40,273 nt of DNA from Sporodiniella umbellata. Its lineage: Eukaryota; Mucoromycota; Mucoromycetes; Mucorales; Rhizopodaceae. Shown here piece by piece: positions 20,713 to 32,172 of this stretch. The stretch is taken from assembly GCA_025677835.1 (NCBI GenBank), contig JAIXMR010000153.1, forward strand, positions 1 through 40,273. Reading direction: 5' to 3'. The notes under the pieces were generated by a model. That model was not told where the DNA came from. It made no database searches and saw only the letters and a program-made list of their open reading frames with translations. How positions within the stretch are numbered: position 1 is the first letter of the stretch; each line of letters begins with the position of its first letter. The translations under genes and the position numbers were made by a program.

Positions 20713-21715
20713 ATGTTTACACCAAGTCCTATACCAAAGAATAATACTATCTCCCCTAAAGGAGCTTTCCGATCTCTCATCGATGTGGTGAAATCAATCC
20801 AACTTAAAGGAGAACAAGAGTTTACGGTGTTTTATGAAAAGCTTATGTCCAGTCTTTCACCAACAAGCACGATATCCAAAAAAACGGTTCTGAAGCCCTT
20901 GCACAATAGCTTGAGCATTAAAGGTAAGTTTTATATAAAATACACCATACACTTGTAAAATGTTTACTTTTTACTTTTTTAACTCAAAAGTCTCTCATGA
21001 GAGCCCAAACGATAAGCATGGGCTCTTTTTACATCATCCGCTGGCTGGTAACAGTCTACGAAAAAGACAGTTATATATGGACGAGTTGGAAGAAGAGGCA
21101 AAAAGATTGGAATATTTAGAAGCCAAAATTTCAGTTCTGAAAAGACAGGTAAACGATATATACTTTATCGTTATCGCGCTAATACGAAGTTTAGGTTACT
21201 GTTCTATTTCAAGAAAACTATAATAAAAAGAGTTTCGATCTTGGGCCAACACAAAACAAAAGAATCACTAAGGGTCATCAACAAAAACACCCTATTTCTC
21301 CTGACCCAGTCTCTCCTCGCTATCTTATTCAGGTAGTTTGTGATAATAATAAAAAAAAAAAACATAGAAAAAACAAGCCTTTTCAAAAGAATAGACAACA
21401 ACTTAATTTTAAACAGTCCAAACCAAGGCCAAGTGGCTTTTGCATCACTAAATCGAGATCGGCAGAAATAGCAAGGTGGGATTACCCAAAAGAAAGCAAG
21501 TACTGACATGTGATAGAGAACCCTTTTGGAGAAACGCTGAGTTGCCAAATAGAATCCAAACGTCAGACAGAAAAGAACATGTTAGTGTTTGGTCAGAAGA
21601 TGCATTCTGGACAACGCCAACGTATACAACAAACACGCCATCCTTCAACGAAAAGCTCAAAAGAGCAAAAATGGTCGAGAATAGAGCCAGTGAAGCAATA
21701 AGAAATGCTCTGTGA
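20713..21715 (+). CDS. Unrecognised protein with a short coiled coil
   Basis: I do not recognise this family. Exons 20713-20923, 20991-21148, 21195-21332, 21417-21475 and 21517-21715 close in frame to 254 residues. The last intron is only 41 nt but has donor GTGGGA, a TACTGAC branch-site match and TAG acceptor; if it is retained, the protein stops after 198 residues (TGA 21504-21506). Visible parts: an N-terminal Ser/Pro-rich segment, a helical stretch AFRSLIDVVKSIQLKGEQEF, a heptad-like YMDELEEEAKRLEYLEAKIS (about residues 98-117), a basic low-complexity middle and a C-terminal helix FNEKLKRAKMVENRASEAIR. The start is the first Met after the LRR gene; an upstream exon is possible. Confidence 0.5.
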
Positions 21716-22388
21716 ATATGATTCATCGGATGAGCCTCAGGCACATACACACACGGACCACTGAAAGCGGAGTAGTTTTTGTAGCACGATTTTCTTGTTT
21801 ATACTTTTTTCTTTACCCCTTTATTATCGTTATCCTGATCATTGCTTTTTACAGAGATTCTGGTAGCTTAGTAAAACAGTTTTTTTTTCTATTAACGTTC
21901 TAATTTAAAGGCGGTTTGTTTTGGGAGATACGAATACGTTCTGTACTTTGACTAGGCTTACTTTATGCAGAGTAGTTTGATTTTATCAAGTCCGATTTTT
22001 CCAATGATTTGAGTAGTCATATTATACACAAGATACGGTTTCTTATTTTATTAACCTTTTCTCGCTCTCCCTTTGTCTTGACTCCTGGCTATTCTCTTAA
22101 AAAAAAAACGTTCTAAGATGATGAAAAAATATAGCTTTTGTATAATTCATTGTAATTATCTCTTTTTATATTGGAAAATATTCGATAGTTTACCAAAATC
22201 CCTGCAATTGTCTATATTAACGATAAAAAAATAAAGGGTCTAAATCGATCTAACTATAAAATTGTATTGTTTTAGAGTTTTAAGTAAAAACAGTACAAGA
22301 GTAGCCTTTATCAGCTCGTTTATAATAGTCATTGAGCGTCAAAATAAAATAAAGTGTTGCTTTAGTTTAACGTCTTGAGATAATTAGC

Positions 22389-22421
<33 letters not shown>

Positions 22422-23038
22422 GATATGTCATCGTTGAAAACAAACAAATTTGGCCTCTATTTTTATTAGCTCCTGTAGCACTCCACACTTTATTGAACCA
22501 AGATAATACGAAATTGAAACACGAATGCTATTGAAGCTTTCGTAATGTCTTTGTTACCATATGCTTTTAAAAAAAAAGACTCAATACTATTCTTAGTATG
22601 GGCAATTTCCGTCTCATAAGCAGTTTTTTTTTATATTTTGTCTGAAAATTTAAACCTTTAGGTACATGCTTACTACATTGCTTCAAAATACAAAGCCAAA
22701 AATAACCAACACTCTTTGGCTATTTAAGCACTAGTTTTTTTTTTTTTTTTTAAATAAGCTTTATATGTTTAATTCTAAACCGATATTTTGAATTTCTAAA
22801 TTGGCAAACGCATCAACACAACATTTTACACCAAAAGAAGAAAATCAAAGCATTTTTTTTCCAGAAAAAGAACAAAACAAAAATCTTTTTTGGATCTGCT
22901 ATTTATTCTTTGTTGCATGTATTTTCTCTTTTGATTTTTTTCTTTTTTTTTTTTTTTTTTTGAAGATAACCAAAAAAAAAACCTAGTCTTGTATATATAA
23001 ATATAAATATAATAATAATAATACACTGTATATTTTAA
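21716..23038. other. AT-rich intergenic region, no gene recognised
   Basis: About 1.3 kb of AT-rich DNA between the coiled-coil gene and the PAK gene, with poly-A near 22396-22421 and poly-T near 22736-22751 and 22944-22961. No credible reading frame, tRNA or repeat family recognised. It should contain the PAK promoter. Confidence 0.5.
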
Positions 23039-24805
23039 ATGGGCAATACAGTAGCCACACCCAGTAATGACCGAAGACCATCTCATGTTTCCGTCACTCG
23101 AAGCTTACGAAAAATGACTTCCTCCTCAACTCTATCTAGCCTACGGCTCTATCGACACCAAAATCGATCAGAGACATCTGTTCTATCCAGACAGTCTCAT
23201 TCAAGCACACGAGATAAGATATTAGACATAAGTAAGCCCACTTTAGTAGAGCATGGAATTCATGTAGAATACAATAATGGCAAATACATGGTAAACAAAC
23301 GGATTTAAAATTTTTTGTTTACCTATTCTTTTTTTTTTTTTTCTGTTAAAAAGGGCTTACCTGATGTATGGCAACAATCCAGTCTACCCAGTGGCGATAT
23401 ATTGGACACTCACCATGTTGCACCTCACCTTGTACCCTCACCCGTCAAACAAGATGTCATGTCCAAAGATGGCACTTTTCAGGCTACACCACGAAGCAAG
23501 TCTCGGCACGATACCACCATGATGATTGGAAAACCTTACAATGTTCAACACAATGTACATGTCGAGGTGGGGAAGTACGGCTATAAAGGTTTACCCGAAA
23601 AATGGCAACACATACTACTGGCTTCTGGTATTCCAGAAGAAGTGGTCAAAAATAACCCATCCACTGTTGAACGTGTCTTGAATCATGTCCGCATGCCTGA
23701 CTCGCTCCAGTCAGATACTACACATCTACCCAAAGGCTACGCACCCCCTTCTCGAGCGCGATCTTCTAAGCTCTTGCATTTATCCATTTTGAAAACATCC
23801 GCTGATATACCCGCACAACTTGATTCTAAATCAGGTTCATTAGACACTATAGTTGATTCCACCACAGACCCAAATACAGTTTACACCGACTTTGTATTGA
23901 TTGCAGAAGGCGAATCTGGGCCTATGTATGCCGCAAAGCACATAAACACACAGCGTATTGTAGCTATCAAAAAAATCGCACTTGACAAAAAGGAAAATAT
24001 TGGCAAGATCCGCAACGAGCTCATGGCCATGAAAATGAGTCGTCATCCTAATATTGTGGAACTTGTTGCTTGCTATTCGATACACAAAGAGATATGGGTA
24101 GTGATGGAGTGCATGGATGTATCATTAGCAGACATGATATCATTAGAAAACATACAGCTTACCGAATCCCATATGAGAAGAGTCATACGAGATCTATTAA
24201 GAGCTCTCACACGACTTCATCGGCTAGGTCGTATGCACCGGGATATTCGAAGTGACAATATCTTATTAAACTCGCGCGGTGAAGTCAAGCTGGCTGATTT
24301 TCGACACTGCGCTCAGTTGACCACATCAAAACCTCATCGCCAATCTATCGTAGGTACGCCTTATTGGATGGCGCCTGAAGTAATCAAAGGACAAGAATAT
24401 GATACCAAAGTAGATATTTGGAGTTTAGGCGTTGTTTTGCTAGAAATGGCACAAGGCGACCCTCCTTATGTCGAACATCCTCCCCTCAAAGTAAATAGGT
24501 CTCTTTATATACATATAAAAGATCGCTAACTTTTCTCAACACAGGCACTTTTTTTGATTGCATCCCATGGACTGCCTGCATTGCAAGAACCTGATCGTTG
24601 GTCTGAGGAATTTAAAGAGTTCTTAAAGCTATGTACAACTGAAGATCCTGGAAAACGGCCGGATGCCGATACGCTACTACAACACCCATTTCTTACTTTT
24701 GTAGCTACTTCAAAAGACATGATTGAGCTGATCGAGGATACAAGAACACTGGAGAGTATGCTGCAACAAGAAGAAGAGCTTGACGATTTACAAATCAAGA
24801 AATAA
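23039..24805 (+). CDS. PAK/STE20-type kinase with two CRIB motifs
   Basis: Exons 23039-23290, 23354-24490 and 24545-24805 join in frame to 549 residues. PAKs are Cdc42/Rac effectors controlling polarity and morphogenesis. CRIB 1 starts at residue 64 (ISKPTLVEHGIHVEYNNGKY) and is completed across intron 1 by MGLPDVWQQ. CRIB 2 starts at residue 142 (IGKPYNVQHNVHVEVGKYGY, then KGLPEKWQHILLASGIPEE) and is the fuller p21-binding domain. The kinase domain spans about 262-520: VAIKK with K290, E306 on helix C, HRDIRSDN (379-386), DFR (399-401), GTPYWMAPE (418-426) and VDIWSLGVVLLEMAQGDPPY. The DFG glycine is Arg and the usual HRDIK lysine is Arg, while K290, E306, D381 and D399 are kept. No PH domain is seen. 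Activity may therefore be altered rather than lost. Confidence 0.9.
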
Positions 24806-24822
24806 ATAATTTTTTTTATTAT

Positions 24823-25320
24823 TTAATTTGCTTTTACAACACCTCTAAAACTGGCAGTAGCCAAACACTGGTTGACTACTTCCAACAGATGATTGTTTTC
24901 CAAAGCAGCGGCCACTCTCTCTTTATCGTTGAGCTGTTTGTTAACAGCTCCTTCCGACTGATGTGTTCCTTTACGTACTTTAATATCCACTTTAAACCGA
25001 TCTGGCAAACTACGCAGTAGGCGAACTCGGATACATAAACCGATCAAAGTTGCCATAGAGCAATGAGGGATAGTGGGTGTGAATTCGATCAAAATCTTGC
25101 TTTGTGTATTGTCGACCTTGATGTGGTCAAACTGAGTCACATTGAGCTGTTCAAGTGTCAATGGATGTTCAGGATCGGAAATGGACCGAATAAGGTCAAA
25201 GATTTCTTGAGAATCAATAGGATCTTCAATACTGTCATCAAATTCGGCTTCGGTTTCTTGACGGGTAATAGTGTTGGTGTTATAGACAGTTGGATTTGCG
25301 TTAATGAGATTTTGAGACAT
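24823..25320 (-). CDS. CIAO2B: MIP18-family cytosolic iron-sulfur assembly protein (CIAO2B-like)
   Basis: A single exon of 165 residues, close to the family length. The DUF59/MIP18 signatures are clear: [38 protein letters not shown] (with the conserved reactive Cys), [18 protein letters not shown] and [22 protein letters not shown]2B (FAM96B, yeast Cia2) works with Cia1 and Mms19 in the targeting complex that passes Fe-S clusters to nuclear and cytosolic enzymes such as DNA polymerases and helicases. The N-terminal 35 residues are acidic and likely disordered. Its stop codon lies only 17 bp from the stop of the PAK gene on the other strand. Confidence 0.95.
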   Translation of the reverse strand: MSQNLINANPTVYNTNTITRQETEAEFDDSIEDPIDSQEIFDLIRSISDPEHPLTLEQLNVTQFDHIKVDNTQSKILIEFTPTIPHCSMATLIGLCIRVRLLRSLPDRFKVDIKVRKGTHQSEGAVNKQLNDKERVAAALENNHLLEVVNQCLATASFRGVVKAN

Positions 25321-25453
25321 TATTTCTTGAAAACAAAAAGGGTTTTTCGGAGGATGTTTTTTTTTTTTTTTTTTTTTTTTTTTCCCAACAAAAAATAAGA
25401 TTTACACTAGACTCTTACTATTTATACATGCGGCTTTCTGTAGCAAACGAAGA

Positions 25454-25492
<39 letters not shown>

Positions 25493-26055
25493 ACGTATAT
25501 TATTTCAGATAACTATAGCCAGTTAAGTTGAATTTTACTTCAAAGTGAATAGAAGTATTGTGCATTTGACTTTAGTGTCAATCTTGACAGTCACTGTTAG
25601 AAAAGACTAAGATATCTATTGCCTATATGCACCACCCAATGTCACTTGGCGGTTTTTTTTTTTTTTTTTTTAGTATCTGTTATTCTTTTGGTAATTGATG
25701 AAAAAATAGTTGCATGAAGACCCTTATCGTCCTTATCTTTCGTCTTCTTGGTAACATGAAACTTTGTGTAAATATAGGGAAAATGTTTATCAATAAGAGC
25801 TATAACATTTATAGACCTAAAGCCGATTACTAGAAGATCACCAGATGTTATGGGCCAAAGACAGTACTTAAAATACAGCAAGAGACTGGGACGGGCTTTA
25901 GCAAGATGTCTACTGTTTTTGGGAGGTCTCTGTTTTCAAGTCGAACAATGTAAGTTTTACTTAATTTCCAGTTTACTTTATGAGACTGTTTGTCTTTTTA
26001 TCCATCGGCGGACCATAGTTGAGATGAACAATTATTTTTATTTAGTAAGAAAAGA
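25321..26055. other. Intergenic region with uncertain short frames
   Basis: Contains a poly-T run (about 25358-25383), an AT microsatellite and a second poly-T (25653-25670). A minus-strand frame at about 25642-25930 and a plus-strand frame at 25850-25954 (starting MGQRQYLKYSKRLGRALARC) overlap; neither resembles a family I know, and the minus frame ends in poly-Lys from the poly-T tract. I do not call either as a gene. Confidence 0.35.
25459..25488 (+). repeat. (AT)n microsatellite
   Basis: An uninterrupted AT dinucleotide run of about 30 bp, followed by ATGTATACGTATAT. Self-complementary and able to form a cruciform, but ordinary for an AT-rich genome. Confidence 0.9.
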
Positions 26056-27096
26056 TTAGTAACAGACGTCTAATTTTCGCAAAGTGACAATATTCAATGT
26101 TCCCACTGTACGGGAATTTCTATTTTGATTTCCATTCATACGATTTATAGCTAGTTCGGCAGCTGATCGTGTAGTAAACTGAATAGATCCATAGTTTTCG
26201 CCGTGAGGAATTCTCACAAAAACAACATCCCCAAAAGGAGAAAAACATTGCCTTAGTTGATCCTCTGTAACAGACGAAGACAAACCTCCAGTAGACATAG
26301 TAGTTTTATTGTAATTTATGGGTGTTGTGGATGGCGATTTCTGCTTAGGTGTCGCCATAGAGACGCGAATAGGTCGAGCTCCAATGATAAACGACTGCAT
26401 TTCAAAAAGAGCTCGTTGCTGGTCCAAAGGGTCACTGAAACGAACAAAACCATAGCCTCGTGATAATCCTGTCATGACATCTTTCATTATTTTAGCAGCC
26501 GTACATGAGGCGTATCGAGATTTGAATACATTCTAACAAGATATTTAGCAAGCGATGGGCTACAAAGGTCTCACCAAAATTTCATTTTCAGTTGTCTGCT
26601 GTCCTAAATCGCCAATAAAAATAGAAAATTCCCCTCTGCATTACAACGAATTTAAATTTGTGAATGAGAGTGAAATACGAAACATGTTACAGGTTTACCT
26701 TTTGTCACCGCCCCCAGATGCCCAATTTAATCTGAGAGTTTTTGTGGAATTGGGCATACAAAATCCATTAAAATGCTTGATTATCATCCTTGCCACTACC
26801 CCTGAACCAAAATCAACAAACCCGTAGCCTGCGCAAAGTCTTGAAAACAGGAAAAATTAATGTTAAAATATCATTTTAGTGAAACATACCCCGTCAGTCT
26901 ATCTTTAATAACTTTGACAGTAGCAACTTTTGCAAAACTGCTCCACATATCTTCAATATACTCTTCATTCATCCAGGGCTCTAAATTTCCCATCCTGTTC
27001 CAATAAATTACAATTCTATTTTGAAACGCAACGGTGGTTTTCCAAATACCATAATATTGTGTTTTCTTCAGTAGGGCATTCAAGGGAGTAGGTCAT
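26056..27096 (-). CDS. Three-RRM RNA-binding protein (RBP45/NAM8/NGR1-type)
   Basis: Exons 27050-27096, 26890-26994, 26699-26839, 26575-26635 and 26056-26532 close in frame to 276 residues. RRM1 begins ILWMGNLEPWMNEEYIEDMW and contains GYGFVDFGSG and KTLRLNWASGG; RRM2 has FSIFIGDLGQQTTENEIL, TGLSRGYGFVRFSDP and RPIRVSMATPK. These are the hallmarks of the NAM8/NGR1/RBP45 (TIA1-like) proteins, which bind U-rich RNA in splicing or mRNA turnover. The third RRM is weak: the usual FVGGL strand reads MSTGGLSSSVTEDQLRQCF and the RNP1 strand reads YGSIQFTT, losing aromatic RNA-contact positions. The C-terminus after NGNQNRNSR lacks the usual LSWG, so a further exon may be missed. Confidence 0.8.
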
Positions 27097-28512
27097 TAGT
27101 GCAAAAAAGAAATATAGAATAGGAAAGAAAAATGTCTTTTATATCTTTCCGTTTATGTAGATAAAGAGATGGCTGTGACACAAAAATCATAAAGAAAGAA
27201 AGAAAGGTACAGTTTCAGATTTAATGAAATTTCGTGTTTGTTAACATCTCAAATAAAATAAACTTTCATTTTCGCTTTGCTAAGCCTAACTTATCGACTC
27301 TTATGAATCAAACAACAGGCTGTTTGATAGTTACTATAGGTTTATACTCAGCTTTCTCTTAAAAAAGCTTTTTTAAGTAATCAAACAACAAATAAAATAC
27401 ACTTGTTCGTAAGCATTAAGTTATGTCGATTGAAACTGTATTGTGCTGAAACAGTTCTTATAGGGACATTGTAAATAAACAGGTACCAAAATTTACTTAT
27501 TTCGTTCATGACGCTTTTTTTCCAAAAAAAAAAAAAAAAAAAAAAAAAAAAAGCAAAAAAAAAAACAAATAAAAAGTAAACAAAGATAAATCGAACGTTC
27601 TCGCCCATTAGAACAATAATGAAGCAAAACGTATTCATGATGTCCAACACAACTCTTCATTCGGAGCTCAAAAACTGTATCCAACTTTAAAGCGTTTCCT
27701 CAGCCCTATCTCTCATTGCCCAAGAAAGTTGCGCCTTAAAAGGCCAACACAGTTCTAAATAATGGCCGACTAAAAAAATTCAGGAACAGTTACTGCTTTC
27801 TTTTTCCATTCTTTAACTTGAGGTACTGCAACTGTGCTACTACAAAAAGTATATTTTGTCGCGAAAAATCAATTATGACCAACTACAGAAGCAAACCGTC
27901 AAACCTAATTGTACCAGTCCAATGCAAGTGGATCTTATACAAGGCCAACTACAATCAGAATCTGACCATTCTAACAGTCTAAATCGATACATCAGAACTT
28001 TGCTGTCACTGCGAACAAATAGAATAAACCAAATCCACAGTCTATCGTCCCATTGTAGTTCTGTTGTAACAATTATTAGCAATCACGACAAAGGTATATA
28101 GGAGCATTTGTTTATCAGTTACTTCGCTGATATTATAAAGCTTGGGTTAAATGGAGATAGTTAGCAGTAACATATATTTCTATGCTTTGCCAAACTATTA
28201 GTATCCTGGTAACGAAGCTTTCTGCAAGCGCGTGGTTGCACTCTGATGTTTCAAAGCTCATCGTCAGTTCTTTGCTTAAAGTATAAAAACACAAAGTTTT
28301 TGCTCCAAGTAAGTTAAAAAGCGGAATAAATAAACAGATAGTATATGGCTGCACATATTGAGATGACCAAAAAAAAAAAAAAAAAAAAATACTGACTGTT
28401 TATAAGGAGAAACAGCACTCGAAATAAAACTTCCGATATAAAATCAACCACCTCTACTTGAAATCTTACCAAGCAAATTTTGTTTTGAGTAACAATGTAA
28501 CCACTATTTTAT
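27097..28512. other. Intergenic region, AT-rich
   Basis: No gene is supported. Poly-A runs near 27524-27552 and 28370-28389. An open stretch at about 27856-28101 on the plus strand (LSRKINYDQLQKQTVKPN...) lacks an ATG at its start and any family resemblance, so it is not called. The right part should contain the 3' UTR of guanine deaminase. Confidence 0.4.
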
Positions 28513-29945
28513 TTATTTGGAGCCAGCTACTCTTCTTCCTTGCACGTAGACATCACGTATATTTTGATCATTTCCATTGAACAAGAACTTTTCAATTTTT
28601 TGCATTCTAGTCTCACCACCCATCAAATCCATAGACCCAGTGGTCAAATCTACTAGAAGTGCATCAAAAGATTTCTCTGGAAAGAAGTTACCAATCTTCT
28701 GATCCAAGTTCAAGACCTGGGCACCACCTAAGGTTGCCAAGTGAAAGAGCTCTGGCGTGGCCAAAGGCGTATATTCTTGCTTGATGATTTTGTTTGTCTT
28801 GGAGGCAAAGAAGGTGGATCTTACAGCGTCGAGCATTGAAGGGGAGAATCCACCTGCTACATCAGTACCTAACCCCACCTTGACGCCCTTAGCCATAAAA
28901 CGACGTACATCGCATACGCCACTGTGCAAAGAAAAGTTGGAGTTCGCACAATGAGCAATACCCGTTTTTCTTTTTGCCAACATGTCAATTTCGTCTTCTG
29001 TCATGTGAACGCAGTGAGCCATATAAGCGCGTTCATTCAACAGCTGATGATCGTCATAAACACTGGTATAGTCTTTTGAGGACTTGAACAACTCAAGGGT
29101 AAACTTGATTTCATCATGGTTTTCACACAAATGTGTCTGAATGGGTATCTTATATTCCTCTGCTAAAGCACCAAGTCCCTTCATTAACGTACTGGAGCAT
29201 GTAATGGCGAATCGTGGTGTTACCACTGGTGTTACGAGAGTTTCGGGCTTATTTAACACGTACTCAATGAACGCGCGAGTATCTTTGAGACTGTTTTCGG
29301 TATTTTCGATATATGTTTTGGGTGAATTTTGATCCATGTTGACTTTACCAACATAGGCGCGTTGTCCTAGACGGTCAATTGTATCCACAAGCACCTTACA
29401 CGACTCCAGATGAATAGTAGCAAACCAACTGCACGTTGTCGTACCATTAGATAAAAAGCGTCGAATAACTTTTTCATAAGTTCTCTTAGCGTGTTCAGGG
29501 TCTTGGTAAGCTGCTTCACAAGAGAAAACATACTTTTCGAGCCATTCTAATAGCTGGCGATCCATACCAGATCCGGCAAACATGTACTGAGGTGCATGCT
29601 ATATGCGGAAACATTAGTTGCTTCTTATTTTTGCTTTGTTTGGGTTAAACTTACAGCATGAGTATCTACAAGACCAGGCATAAGAAATTGCTCTGGTGTA
29701 AGAGTGTGCACCTAATACATTTCGTAAGAATTTCAATGTAAATTGCATTTTTAACTTACTTCGGCATCCTTCCATGTGGATTGGGCCAAGTAGCTTTCAA
29801 GATCTTTGACATCTTTTTCGACATGAACGATCGTTCCTGTTTTGTTGTCTACTATCAAAACAGCGTCTAACAAGACCTCCAAGTCTTTTGGAGATAAAGA
29901 GTGAGCGAGAGTACCATAATAGACTTTGTGGTTTGCTGCAGCCAT
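28513..29945 (-). CDS. GDA: Guanine deaminase
   Basis: Exons 29760-29945, 29655-29711 and 28513-29598 join in frame to 442 residues, the normal family size. The enzyme hydrolyses guanine to xanthine and ammonia, the entry to purine salvage or breakdown. It is an amidohydrolase with one zinc: FLMPGLVDTHAHAPQY carries the H80-x-H82 ligands, split by intron 2; PIQTHLCENHDEI and YMAHCVHMTEDEI supply later His ligands; GIAHCANSNFSL and VGLGTDVAGGFSPSMLDAVR contain the substrate pocket and metal-binding Asp. All expected motifs are present. Introns of 48 and 56 nt are typical for this window. No peroxisomal or mitochondrial targeting signal seen, so cytosolic. Confidence 0.96.
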
Positions 29946-31561
29946 TTTTCAAAAACAAAAACAAAACAAAGATCAATTTAACAAGTAGTTTTATATGCAA
30001 ACCAGTTTAACCAGCGCTTTCCAGTAAAACAGATTGTGTACCAACTATTTCATAGTCACCAAACAATCTTGCACTTCAAAAAAAAAAAAAAAAAAAAAGC
30101 TCTCTTTGTTATCATAATCAAACTTTCTCTTTTTCTTAAAAGGCAAAAAAGGGAAGGTACTTCGCATCCTATTTAGAAATCGACAAACTTTTGTAAGCTC
30201 CATTGTTAGAGCTGGTAAGTTTGGATGGGAAAAAACCTTATCGAACCACGGTTACACCAATTAGTTATAAGTGTACAATTGGTTCAAGAATATAGTCGCT
30301 GTTTCTTATTTCACTTCGCGAGTTAACATATAAAAACCAGCCACTCAAACAATACAAAATTGTTGTAACTACATCTTAACACATCTTGCTGTACATCTGA
30401 TTCTGTAGGCCAAGTGTTCTTTTAAAAAATATAAGAGTATCTAATACATGATATTATAAACAACTTGCCAAATAACACGCGGATAGGATGAGGGCAGGCT
30501 GTATTGAAATATTGCTGAGTAATTCTCACTTCTTACTTGCCTACAAAAATAGTGTTGCACACAGGATCTCAGAACTGTTTTTGTAATCTCGCAAGACGAT
30601 TAGCTGTAACCTGGGGACATATATACACATTGAAACAATGCAAGATCAATGAGCAATGCTGAATTTTAAATTTTCTATATTCTGGAGTCCATACCTTTTA
30701 TATTTGTTGTACTATGTAAACTCACAGATCATTCAGTCAGTTAGCATAGACAAAGGCTTGGTATCACTTTGCTAAGGTAAGATACCATCTGGTTTTTCAA
30801 TTATTTCTGAAAAATAAGCAAACAGTTGTTTATATATCTAAATTTTTATTATGTAGCTCACAACAAAACAATAGACTACATTAAACAAGATATTATTATT
30901 GTGAGCAAATCTAATATATTTGTCTAAAAAATATTGACTCTAGCTCATAGATAGAGATTAGGAAGATTGGCGATATTTCACTCTTCGTAAGCGTCTTCTT
31001 TTTAGTGGAATGACATATATTGCTATTTGTATTTGAAAAGTCGCCTATAGTGAACGACAAGTTGGTTTTATCTTGGTATATATATACACTTCTAAACTTA
31101 CATCGATTAACTTTTTAAAAAAAGAAATAGTATTGTTGCATTATAGGTCAACCTTGAACGCTCATTAATGTTTAAGTATCTCCTACGGTAACTTACAAAC
31201 ACTGTTTTTTATTGACCTTAGAGACGACTACAAAACTCTAAACCATCCCCCCCTTTTTTTTTTTTGATTAGAGAAGCTAGGATCACTACTCGATGTACGA
31301 TAGTTTTAGGTATAACTCTATAGCCAAACATAAACTGGATAGAAGTTCGTGAATTTTTTTTATCTTTTCGAAAAAATTGTTTTTGCGCTTTATAAAATGC
31401 TGAAATGTTCTGCTTTTTCTTGATTGCCATTTCTTTTTTCTTATAAAAAAAAAAACAAAGGTGATGAATACGAAACCAATGGCTCAGCCTATATTTGGTA
31501 AACCAAAAATCAAAAAAGTGTCACTCAAATTTACGTAGATTCAGATGTACCAAGATTTTGT
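29946..31561. other. Long AT-rich intergenic region, no gene recognised
   Basis: About 1.6 kb without a credible reading frame. It has the promoter side of guanine deaminase and the 3' side of the FYV7-like gene, a poly-A near 30078-30098 and scattered T-tracts. A small minus-strand frame at 31218-31430 is Lys-rich and ends in homopolymer translation; not called. No tRNA, snRNA or repeat family was recognised by eye; an unannotated non-coding RNA cannot be excluded. Confidence 0.45.
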
Positions 31562-32172
31562 TTATTTAGTTCCTTTCTCTATTCGTTCTAATAAAACATT
31601 CATTCTTGCTGCCATTCTAGGCTGTCCTTTCTTTGTTTTTGCCATCATTTGTCTACGCTTATCACTTCTATCTTTATAATACACATGTCTTTCTTCTTTT
31701 TGCTTTTTGTATAACTCTTTTCGTTCTTTCTTTTCATCGGCAGTTTCTCTTTTGCGTCTTTCGCTTTCTGCCATCTGTGACTGGAACGGATTGGGTTTTT
31801 TGCTGAGTGCATCTATACGCTGTTGACGCTTATTTTTTCTAGACTCATCTTCTGATTCTGACTCGGACTGTGACTCTGGCTCAGATTCCTCAACATCTGA
31901 TCTTTGTAAATCAACCACATTGCCGCTACTGTCAACAGTTTTTTCTTGCTTGCCAAAAATGTCTTTTACATAATCTGGTGTATCATCGTCTTGTTTATTG
32001 ATCGTTTTGTAATATTGACTTTTAACGGTTGCTTTGTGAATTAAATCTCTCTTTCTTTTTATTTCTATAGTAAAAACGCTTAAAAATAAGTTCCTCCTCA
32101 AGTGTGTTTATATTCCTAATTACGTTTTCTTTGCAGAGCAGTAAGAGGCTTTTTGTTTGTTTTTGGCGGCAT
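31562..32172 (-). CDS. FYV7: FYV7/CCDC59-like ribosome-assembly protein
   Basis: Exons 32124-32172 and 31562-32064 join in frame to 183 residues starting MPPKTNKKPLTALQRKQIKR. The protein is highly charged, with a central acidic Ser/Glu patch (ESEPESQSESESEDES, about residues 75-92) and a long basic coiled helix. The C-terminus (MAKTKKGQPRMAARMNVLLE) is the conserved end of the Fyv7/TAP26 (CCDC59) family, in which KKGQP is followed by a short helix. Yeast Fyv7 acts in the nucleolus in 18S rRNA maturation. The assignment relies on the C-terminal signature and overall charge pattern. Divergent from RMT2, 537 bp between starts. Confidence 0.75.

Noticed and set aside
25459..25488. AT repeat as a replication origin
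   Set aside because: Simple AT runs are common here and no further origin evidence is visible.
25642..25930. A minus-strand gene encoding a Lys-rich 80-95 residue protein
   Set aside because: No ATG start, no recognisable family, and the end is poly-Lys from a poly-T tract.
27856..28101. A plus-strand gene of about 81 residues
   Set aside because: It lacks an ATG at the start, shows no motif, and could not be joined to other exons; left as an open question only.
28757..29332. Plus-strand open frames inside guanine deaminase
   Set aside because: They are antisense shadows of a clear conserved gene on the minus strand.
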